From Streptomyces cellulosae (lineage in GTDB: Bacteria; Actinomycetota; Actinomycetes; Streptomycetales; Streptomycetaceae), in contig NZ_JOEV01000012.1 of NCBI RefSeq assembly GCF_000721105.1, positions 124,001 to 188,000 on the forward strand: a stretch of DNA of 64,000 bases, given 5' to 3'. Below, one piece after another: positions 51,804-59,137 of this stretch. The position numbers and the translations under genes were made by a program. The notes under the pieces were generated by a model, which was not told the origin of the DNA, did no database searches, and worked only from the letters and a program-made list of their open reading frames with translations. The first letter of the stretch is position 1. Each line of letters opens with the position of its first letter.

Positions 51804-54800
51804 TCAGCCGCACCGGAGCAAGGCTCTGACCTCGGACGCCCGGGCGGCTCCGAGGGACTCGTACCCGTCCAACGCTTCCTTCCAGGCGCGCGCACTCCCC
51901 TCTTCGTCACCCCTTGCCCGTAATACGTGGCCCAGTACGAGAAGGGCCTCGGCCGTGCCGAGCGGGTGTCCAACCGCGGAACAGAACGCAAGGGATTGCC
52001 GCGCGCGCCGCTCGGCGCGATCGCTGTCCCCCTGCGTGAGATCGGTCTCCGCCAGCAGGATGCGAGCCTTGGCGTGGAAGAGGCCGTACTCACCGTTACC
52101 CGCCGCCTTCTGCGCGCCGTCGGCGTGGGCACGCGCCTCCGCGAGTCTGCCCAGCCGCAGGCTGCTCTCGGCCAGCCCGGTCAAGGCCCTCAACTCCTGC
52201 GTGCGCGCATTGCAGCGGCGGGCCAGTTCCCGCGCCTCCTCGAAGCGTCTCAGAGCGCTGCTGTGGTTACCGATGCTCTGCGAGAGCAGTGCACGCACCG
52301 TGTGCAGATCGGATTCGGCACGCATCTCCCCCGTCTTCAACCCGGACGCCTCCTCTATGTAGCTCAGAGCCACGCCCCGGTCACCGGACTGAATCGATGC
52401 CACTGCGAGCCAGAACAAGGTGTAGGAGAGATCGATGTGGCTTCCTCGTCGGCGCTGCATGTCGGCCGCCGCTGTCAGAGCGACGACCGACTCCCTCGCC
52501 TCCCCTCGCTCGTGGAGGACCATGCCCAGATTGCGTTGGGCTATGGCGGCGAGTGTCGGGAGCTCCTGACTCATCTCCCTGCAGACGCTCAACGCATCGG
52601 TGAGGCGTTCCTGCGCTTCGGCCAGTCGTCCCGTCTCGGCCAGGACTGTACCGAGGTTGGCCAGACCGATCGCCTCACCCACCCGGAATTCCGCTGCGCG
52701 GCACGTTTCCACGCTCTGCTCGCCGTAGAGCAGGGCGTCCTCCAGCCGACCCCTGTACCAGGCGGTCAGGGCAAGGCTGTTGAGCGTTGCGGACTGGCCT
52801 TGCATCGACCCTGTGCGGCGATAGAGGTCCAAGGCTCTCAAGTCATGGAATCGACTGTCCTCGTAGGAACTCTGATTCATGTAGGCGCTCGACAGGCTTC
52901 GATGAGCCGCTGCCTGTCCGTCCAGACTGCCGTCGGCTTCGGCGGCGGCCAGGCCCGCGGAGGCCACGGCCAGCCAGTCGCTCGCATACGAACGCTGCAT
53001 CATGTAGGGCCGCACCGCATCCGCGAGCATCCAGGCGACCGGCCCCGGCCCGTGCTCCGCGGCATGCCGCACGAGTGCCACGATGTTCGCTCGCTCCCCG
53101 TCCATCCACTCGACGGCGGCACCTGCGTCGGGGAAGGCGAGGCCGCCGCCCGTATGCAGTACCGGCAGCCGCAACGCCTCAGGTAGGTAGGCCCGCACAG
53201 CGGCGTCGACACTTCCGAGGTACCAATTGTGCAGCCGCGTCAAAGCAGCCACCGGCTCATGCTCGTCCGCGGGAAGGCATTCTCGACTGTAGGCGCGAAG
53301 CAGGTCGTGGAACGTGTAGCGGCCAGGCGCGTGTTCCTCCAGGAGGTGCGCCCGGGTCAATTGCTCAAGGAGATCAGCCGCGTCCCTGGACGGCACTTCG
53401 GCCAGAGCGGCTGCCGCCGGTACCGTGATGTCGACTCCGGGTATGAGACCCAAGAGCCGGAACATCCGGGCGGCCGCGGGCGCAAGTGCTGCGTAGGAGA
53501 TCTCGAGCACCGTGCGGACAGCGCTCTGCTCGTCCCCCTGGATCTGCAGCGTGGTCAGCGGGTCAGTGCGGAGCCGCCCCACCTGGTCGGCGATGGACCT
53601 CTCAGGATGGAGAGCCAGATCCGCCGCCGTGACGCTGACGGCGAGCGGAAGGTAGGCACAGGAGGCAAGCAGTGCGACCGACGCGTCGGGCTCGGCACGC
53701 ACCCTGGCCCTGCCGATAACTCTGACCAGTAGTTGTTCCGCCTCGGCAGGCTCCAGAACGTCGAGCGTGACCGGAACCGCGCCGTCGCGGGCCACGAGTC
53801 CGCCGAGGGAGTCCCGGCTGGTCACCAGAACCAGACAGCCTCCGCTGCCGGGGAACAGCGGACGTACCTGCGCGGCGGATCGGGCGTTGTCCAGGACCAC
53901 GAGGAGCTGCTTGCCCGCACACAAGGAGCGGTAGAGCGCGGTGGCGCCTTCCACTTCGGCGGGAATGCGCTGCCCCGGAACTCCGAACGCGCGGAGAAAA
54001 CCGCTGAGGACGTCGATGGGTCGCGCCGGCCGACCGGCGTCATAGCCATGCAGGTTGGCGTACAACTGCCCATCCGGGAAGTTGTCACGGCGGTCGTGTC
54101 CCCAGCGGACCGCGAGCGTCGTCTTACCGGCACCGGCCTGTCCGGTGATCAGGCCGATCCTGACCGCTCCTGACGACAAGCTCCGGCGGTCCGGGAGGAC
54201 GGTGTCCAGACGCCTCATCACCTCACGCCTGCCGATGAAAGCACCTGTGGAGGGTGGTAGTTGGGCCGGAAGCACCCATTGGGTGTCGGATACGGGCACC
54301 ACGTCCACCGACGTGCCGCCTCCGTCGTCGACGAGTGCTCTCGGCTCCGACAACGATGAGTCGTCGGCCAGGATCTGTCTGTGCACCGCGGTGAGTTCGG
54401 GTCCTGGCTCCAGCCCGATGTCGTGGATTAGCCGGGTCCGGGCCTGTTGGTAGACAGCCAGCGCGTCGCTGCGACGTCCCGCGCGATACAGGGCGACGAG
54501 GAGCCGGACATACAGGCTTTCACGCAACGAATGTCTGCCGATCTGCGACTGGATATCGGCGACGACGTCCGCGTGCCGACCGAGCCGCAACTCCGCATCG
54601 ACCCAATGCTCGAAAGCGAGCACACGAGAGTCGTTCAGTCGGGGCGCCTCGACGCGCACGAGATGTTCCGCACGACTGTCGGCGAGGGCATCGCCTCGCC
54701 ACAGGGCCAGCGCTGTCCTCAGCCGTGCCGCGGCTGCGGCGTGCTCCCCGCGTTCCCCGGCCTCGGCGGCGCTGCGAGTGAGGCGCTCGAACTCCCGAAG

Positions 54801-55103
54801 GTCGAGCGACGCGTTGTCCAATGGGAGGAGGTATCCGCCTGGCCGAGTAGTGATCGCCTCGTGCTCCCCGCTCGGGTCCCCAAGCCCCCGGCGCAGCCGC
54901 TTGATGTAGTTGTGCAGGGTGGTGCGGGCGGTCGCAGGTGGTGTACTCCCCCACAGGCCGTCGATCAGCTCATCGGCGCCCACGGTCCGGTCCGCGCTGA
55001 GCAGAAGCAGTGCGAGGAGGTCGCGCTCCCTGGGAGCAGTGATCGACAAAGGTTCCCCTGCGTGGAGCACCTCAAGCGGCCCAAGAATTCGATAGTCGAA
55101 CAC
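51804..55103 (-). CDS. AfsR/SARP-family regulator (DNA-binding, BTAD, NB-ARC and TPR domains)
   Basis: 1,099 residues. OmpR-type winged helix near residues 15-90 (RERDLLALLLLSADRTVGAD then TLHNYIKRLRRGLGD). The BTAD domain follows to about 245 (SLRESLYVRLLVALYRAGRR). An NB-ARC ATPase starts near 290, with Walker A GLITGQAGAGKTTLAVRWG near 320, LLVVLDNARSAAQVRPLFPG and LEISYAALAP. From about 680 the protein is TPR-like (LNSLALTAWYRGRLEDALLY). The GTG at 55103 has GGAGGG eight bases upstream; the ATG at 55133 does not. Such large SARPs activate secondary metabolite or developmental genes. It is divergent from an orphan response regulator. Confidence 0.92.
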   Translation of the reverse strand: MFDYRILGPLEVLHAGEPLSITAPRERDLLALLLLSADRTVGADELIDGLWGSTPPATARTTLHNYIKRLRRGLGDPSGEHEAITTRPGGYLLPLDNASLDLREFERLTRSAAEAGERGEHAAAAARLRTALALWRGDALADSRAEHLVRVEAPRLNDSRVLAFEHWVDAELRLGRHADVVADIQSQIGRHSLRESLYVRLLVALYRAGRRSDALAVYQQARTRLIHDIGLEPGPELTAVHRQILADDSSLSEPRALVDDGGGTSVDVVPVSDTQWVLPAQLPPSTGAFIGRREVMRRLDTVLPDRRSLSSGAVRIGLITGQAGAGKTTLAVRWGHDRRDNFPDGQLYANLHGYDAGRPARPIDVLSGFLRAFGVPGQRIPAEVEGATALYRSLCAGKQLLVVLDNARSAAQVRPLFPGSGGCLVLVTSRDSLGGLVARDGAVPVTLDVLEPAEAEQLLVRVIGRARVRAEPDASVALLASCAYLPLAVSVTAADLALHPERSIADQVGRLRTDPLTTLQIQGDEQSAVRTVLEISYAALAPAAARMFRLLGLIPGVDITVPAAAALAEVPSRDAADLLEQLTRAHLLEEHAPGRYTFHDLLRAYSRECLPADEHEPVAALTRLHNWYLGSVDAAVRAYLPEALRLPVLHTGGGLAFPDAGAAVEWMDGERANIVALVRHAAEHGPGPVAWMLADAVRPYMMQRSYASDWLAVASAGLAAAEADGSLDGQAAAHRSLSSAYMNQSSYEDSRFHDLRALDLYRRTGSMQGQSATLNSLALTAWYRGRLEDALLYGEQSVETCRAAEFRVGEAIGLANLGTVLAETGRLAEAQERLTDALSVCREMSQELPTLAAIAQRNLGMVLHERGEARESVVALTAAADMQRRRGSHIDLSYTLFWLAVASIQSGDRGVALSYIEEASGLKTGEMRAESDLHTVRALLSQSIGNHSSALRRFEEARELARRCNARTQELRALTGLAESSLRLGRLAEARAHADGAQKAAGNGEYGLFHAKARILLAETDLTQGDSDRAERRARQSLAFCSAVGHPLGTAEALLVLGHVLRARGDEEGSARAWKEALDGYESLGAARASEVRALLRCG

Positions 55104-55224
55104 ACGTCCGTCCCTCCGCTTACGGTGATCCATCGTACGGGAGGGCCTTGCGGGCCGACGCTAGTCATTCGCTAGCTCAGCGCACACATGCTCGCCACGG
55201 GAAAGACCCATGGGAGGTGTGCTC

Positions 55225-55899
55225 ATGATCAAGTGTGCGTCCGGCCAGGGTGGGCTGCGTGTCGCCCTGCTGCAGCCCGATCCGCAACTGCGAAGGGACA
55301 TCCGTTCGGCGCTCGCCGCCGACGGCATCGACGTCGTCGCCGAGACCGGAGAGATCGATCGGGCGCTGCCGCTGTTCACCGCCGCGTACCCTGACGTCGT
55401 CGTCGTGGATCTCGATTACCCGGGCGCCGCCGCGTTGGAGACATGCAGAACGCTGGCACGAGACGTTGGAATCCGGGGGATTCTGACCATGACTCAGCAC
55501 TGTGACGACGGGATGCTTCTGCGCTCGGCACTCGTGGCCGGCGTGAGGGGATATCTGCCCAAGTCCACGGAGCCCGTCGAGATCGTGAGTGCGGTACACG
55601 CAGTGGCAGGCGGCTCCATGGTCGTGGGTGACACAGCAGCACGGCTCGTGGCCGGGCTGCTCAAGACTCCGGCCGCACCCTTCGGGGAGGGCACGCAGTC
55701 CCAGCTGACCCGTCGGGAGTTGGAGATTCTCGAACTGGTGGCACGGGGATACGACAACCGTCGCATCGCTCGGCTGCTGACGCTTGCTGACAAGACAGTG
55801 CGCAACCATGTCTCGGCCATTTTCGGGAAGGTCGGCGTGGACAGCCGGGCCCAGGTTGTTGTGCGTGCCCGCGCAGCGGGGTTCGGCCTGACCAGCTGA
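55225..55899 (+). CDS. Orphan NarL/LuxR-family response regulator
   Basis: 224 residues. Receiver domain: LRVALLQPDPQLRRDIRSAL (one acidic residue where two are usual), the phospho-acceptor Asp in DVVVVDLDYPGAAALE, GILTMTQHCDDGML and Lys in GYLPKSTEPVEIV. The LuxR domain has LTRRELEILELVARGYDNRR and LADKTVRNHVSAIFGKVGVD. No kinase gene is adjacent. The reduced acidic pocket suggests atypical control. The ATG at 55225 has GGAGGT six bases upstream; the ATG at 55210 lies before that site. It is divergent from the SARP gene by 121 bp. Confidence 0.88.
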   Translation: MIKCASGQGGLRVALLQPDPQLRRDIRSALAADGIDVVAETGEIDRALPLFTAAYPDVVVVDLDYPGAAALETCRTLARDVGIRGILTMTQHCDDGMLLRSALVAGVRGYLPKSTEPVEIVSAVHAVAGGSMVVGDTAARLVAGLLKTPAAPFGEGTQSQLTRRELEILELVARGYDNRRIARLLTLADKTVRNHVSAIFGKVGVDSRAQVVVRARAAGFGLTS

Positions 55900-56109
55900 A
55901 AGGGCGGGACAAAGTCGGGACGCTCGCCCCGTACGTCCGGGACAGGAAACCAGAGAGGATCTCTCTGCCTGCCCAGGAAGAAGCCACGGAAGAACATCTC
56001 CGGCGGCCGCTCACCCACTCAGGAATGTCATATGCACATCAAAAGGCACTGACCAGCCGGCCGACATTCCGCCCAGGCGCTCGGCACCACAAACGGAGGA
56101 AAGCTCAAC

Positions 56110-56616
56110 ATGCAGAAGATTCGTGCAGCAGGTGTAGCCCTTGTCACCGTTGCGGCCCTTTCAGGCGGCACCCTTACCGCGGCGGCACCTGCCTTCGCGG
56201 CAGAACAGTGCGATCCCCACGTCAGCCGCAGTTACTCGCAGACGACCTCCGGTTGGTGGCTCATCGCGGCCAGCGGAACCGTGGAGAACCGGAAGGCCAA
56301 GGAGGTCCGCGAAGAGGTGGCCTTCGAAACCAGCGGGACGCGCTCTACCTCCGTTTCATCCGAGGTCGAGGCGTCGGTGGGCACAGTGGTCGCGGAGATA
56401 AACGCGAAGACCTCGTACAGCGTCAACAAGAGTGTGACCTACACCAAGGGGCAGAAGACGACCATCGTGGTCGGTCCAAAGTCCACGGTGCACTACAAGA
56501 TCGGCATCATGAAGCGCAAGTTCCTGGTGACGAAGAAGCGCATCTACTCGAACTGCAAGGTGGTGACCTCGTACGGCACCGCCACCGCCGCCGACAGGAC
56601 CACGACCACCAGCTGA
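56110..56616 (+). CDS. Small secreted beta-rich protein, aerolysin-like strand pattern
   Basis: 168 residues. Sec signal (GVALVTVAALSGGTLTAAAP, cleavage AFA-AE). Two Cys (EQCDPH near the start, SNCKVV near the end) could form one disulfide. The middle is a Ser/Thr/Val alternating stretch (VSSEVEASVGTVVAEINAKT then SYSVNKSVTYTKGQKTTIVV), which resembles the amphipathic strands of ETX/MTX2-aerolysin pore-forming proteins, but it is much shorter than those. No other domain is recognised. It lies 210 bp after the response regulator gene, and a strong terminator follows. Function unknown; pore formation is inference. Confidence 0.75.
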   Translation: MQKIRAAGVALVTVAALSGGTLTAAAPAFAAEQCDPHVSRSYSQTTSGWWLIAASGTVENRKAKEVREEVAFETSGTRSTSVSSEVEASVGTVVAEINAKTSYSVNKSVTYTKGQKTTIVVGPKSTVHYKIGIMKRKFLVTKKRIYSNCKVVTSYGTATAADRTTTTS

Positions 56617-56666
56617 CCGTTCACCGCGTCACACGGCATCGCCAGCCCGAAGCCGCACCGCGCCGA

Positions 56667-56714
56667 ACATGACAGTGCCGGGCACCCCGAGTGGAGTGCC
56701 CGGCACTGTCATGT
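56667..56714. terminator. Perfect 19-bp bidirectional terminator
   Basis: ACATGACAGTGCCGGGCAC (56667-56685) pairs with 56696-56714 without mismatch, 10-base loop. It lies between the convergent secreted-protein and typA genes. Confidence 0.85.
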
Positions 56715-56732
56715 GATCAGCCGAAGCCGGCG

Positions 56733-58640
56733 TCAGCCGTGCTTGGCGCGGCTCGCCGCGCGGGCGCGCTCGCGGGCGTCCAGGTTCACCTTGCGGATAC
56801 GGACCGCCTCCGGGGTCACCTCGACACACTCGTCGTCGCGGCAGAACTCCAGGGACTGCTCCAGGGAGAGCTTGCGCGGCGGGACGATCGCCTCGAACGA
56901 GTCGGCCGAGGACGACCGCATGTTGGTGAGCTTCTTCTCCTTGGTGATGTTCACGTCCATGTCGTCGGAGCGGGAGTTCTCGCCGACGATCATGCCCTCG
57001 TACACCTCGGTGCCGGGGTCGGTGAACAGCACACCGCGCTCCTGGAGGTTCGTCATCGCGAAGGCGGTGACGGCACCGGCACGGTCGGCGACCAGCGAGC
57101 CGTTGTTACGGGTCGTCAGCGTGCCGAACCACGGCTCGTGGCCCTCGTGGATGGAGTGGGCGATGCCCGTGCCGCGCGTACCGGTCAGGAACTCGGTCCG
57201 GAACCCGATGAGGCCGCGGGAGGGAACGACGAACTCCATCCGGACCCATCCCGAGCCGTGGTTGGACATGTTGTCCATCCGGCCCTTGCGGACACCCATG
57301 AGCTGCGTGACCGCGCCCATGTGCTCCTCGGGTACGTCGATCGTCATGCGCTCGACCGGCTCGTAGACCTTGCCGTCGACGAGCTTGGTGACGACCTGCG
57401 GCTTGCCGATGGTCAGCTCGAAGCCCTCACGGCGCATCTGCTCGACCAGGATGGCCAGCGCCAGCTCACCGCGGCCCTGCACCTCCCAGGCGTCCGGGCG
57501 CTCGGTGTCCAGCACGCGCAGCGAGACGTTGCCGACCAGCTCGCGGTCCAGGCGGTCCTTGACCTGACGGGCCGTGACCTTGCGGTCCTTGACCGCGGCC
57601 TTGTTCTCCGCGCCCTTGCCGGTGCCGCCCCGGCCGACCAGCGGCGAGGTGTTCGTACCGATGGTCATGGAGATCGCGGGCTCGTCGACCGTGATCAGCG
57701 GGAGCGGGATGGGGTTCTCGGGGTCGGCGAGGGTCTCGCCGATCATGATGTCCGGGATACCGGCGACGGCGCAGATGTCACCGGGGCCGGCCTTCTCGGC
57801 GGGCTTGCGGGTGAGCGCCTCGGTCATCAGCAGCTCGGTGATGCGCACGTTGGCCATGGTGCCGTCACGCTTGATCCACGTGACGGTCTGGCCCTTGCGC
57901 AGCTCGCCCTGCTCGACGCGGAGCAGCGCGATACGGCCGAGGAAGTTGTCGGCGTCCAGGTTGGTGACGTGCGCCTGGAGCGGAGCCTCCTCGTCGTACT
58001 CGGGGGCCGGGACGTGGGACAGGATCGTGGAGAAGAACGGCTCCAGGCTGTCGCTGTCGGCCGGGACGGTGCCGTCCTCCGGCTTGGTCAGCGAGGCGAC
58101 ACCGTCACGCGCGCAGGCGTAGACGATGGGGAACTCGATCTGCTCCTCGTCGGCGTCGAGGTCGAGGAAGAGGTCGTAGGCCTCGTTGACGACCTCGTCG
58201 ATGCGCGAGTCGGGGCGGTCCGTCTTGTTGATGCACAGGATGACGGGCAGGCGGGCCTGCAGCGCCTTGCGCAGCACGAACCGGGTCTGCGGCAGCGGGC
58301 CCTCGGAGGCGTCGACGAGGAGCACCACCGCGTCCACCATCGACAGACCGCGCTCGACCTCGCCACCGAAGTCGGCGTGGCCGGGGGTGTCGATGATGTT
58401 GATGGTGATGACATCGCTGCCATCCTTGGGGTGGTACTTGACGGCCGTGTTCTTGGCCAGGATCGTGATGCCCTTCTCACGCTCCAAGTCGTTCGAGTCC
58501 ATCATGCGGTCGTCGAGCGACTCGGCGGCGTGCGCGGCGAAGGCACCGGCCTGCTTCAGCATGGCGTCGACGAGTGTCGTCTTGCCGTGGTCGACGTGGG
58601 CGACGATAGCGACGTTGCGGATGTCGTGGCGCGTGGCCAT
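56733..58640 (-). CDS. typA: Ribosome-associated translational GTPase TypA/BipA
   Basis: 635 residues, full length. G1 AHVDHGKTT, switch I GITILAKNTAVKYHP, G3 DTPGHADFGGEVERGLSMVD, G4 NKTDRPDSR; then the elongation-factor-like domains and the TypA C-terminal domain, with GTNTSPLVGRGG and SRGLIGFRTEFLTGTRGTGI. TypA binds the ribosome and is needed for growth under cold or stress. The C-terminal VTPEAVRIRKVNLDARER is the usual end. In M. tuberculosis (Rv1165) it is next to lpqW, as here. Confidence 0.96.
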   Translation of the reverse strand: MATRHDIRNVAIVAHVDHGKTTLVDAMLKQAGAFAAHAAESLDDRMMDSNDLEREKGITILAKNTAVKYHPKDGSDVITINIIDTPGHADFGGEVERGLSMVDAVVLLVDASEGPLPQTRFVLRKALQARLPVILCINKTDRPDSRIDEVVNEAYDLFLDLDADEEQIEFPIVYACARDGVASLTKPEDGTVPADSDSLEPFFSTILSHVPAPEYDEEAPLQAHVTNLDADNFLGRIALLRVEQGELRKGQTVTWIKRDGTMANVRITELLMTEALTRKPAEKAGPGDICAVAGIPDIMIGETLADPENPIPLPLITVDEPAISMTIGTNTSPLVGRGGTGKGAENKAAVKDRKVTARQVKDRLDRELVGNVSLRVLDTERPDAWEVQGRGELALAILVEQMRREGFELTIGKPQVVTKLVDGKVYEPVERMTIDVPEEHMGAVTQLMGVRKGRMDNMSNHGSGWVRMEFVVPSRGLIGFRTEFLTGTRGTGIAHSIHEGHEPWFGTLTTRNNGSLVADRAGAVTAFAMTNLQERGVLFTDPGTEVYEGMIVGENSRSDDMDVNITKEKKLTNMRSSSADSFEAIVPPRKLSLEQSLEFCRDDECVEVTPEAVRIRKVNLDARERARAASRAKHG

Positions 58641-59099
58641 ATTGCGGCGTACTCCCGGAGTGTGAGGAAGGGGCCTGCGCGTACGTCAGTGATACGCGGA
58701 CCCTGCCGGGCTGAACATGCCACGGCCTCACCCCATGGTACGGGGCCGCGGCCCCATAGGTGTGCCGGGCCGTGACGGGGGCAGGAAGGCCCAGCTCAGG
58801 CGTGCTTCGTGGCAGCGGATCCGGCCGTACAGGAGCGGCGGGCGGCCTGGAGGGCGAGGCGTTCTTCCCGAGGGACTCGTGCGGGAGTGGGCGCCGGCCA
58901 GGACGCCCGTACCGGCACCGAGCCGCCGCGGCTCGTGGGCCGTGACCGGGATGAAGCGTCTCCCGGTCACGGCTGGGGTCAGGCGCTCTTTGCCTGAGGA
59001 GCCGGCTCCGCCTTCACTCCCTGAGATTGCCGTCGAGCTGACGCGTGTACGTCATCGCATCAACGCTATGACTGTAGGAGGCCTCCCGCCTCTGCCGCC
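58641..59099. other. Spacer between typA and the LpqW-like gene, with a hairpin
   Basis: No credible gene. Contains a perfect 12-bp hairpin CCGTGACCGGGA/TCCCGGTCACGG (58940-58951 with 58961-58972) far from either gene. Such a structure in the middle of a spacer could mark the end of a small RNA or a leader, but I see no matching promoter. Confidence 0.45.
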
Positions 59100-59129
59100 C
59101 AGGGCACCACCCGATCGGGTGGTGCCCTG
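59100..59129. terminator. Terminator of the LpqW-like lipoprotein gene
   Basis: A 30-bp perfect palindrome, CAGGGCACCACCC mirrored around GATC. It begins 9 bp after the stop at 59138 on the minus strand. Confidence 0.78.
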
Positions 59130-59137
59130 CCTGCGCG

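Noticed and set aside
56691..58775. 694-codon plus-strand frame opposite typA
   Set aside because: Mirror of a complete TypA gene.
58728..58970. 80-codon minus-strand frame upstream of typA
   Set aside because: No ribosome site, no coding bias and no recognisable family; it overlaps the hairpin at 58940-58972.
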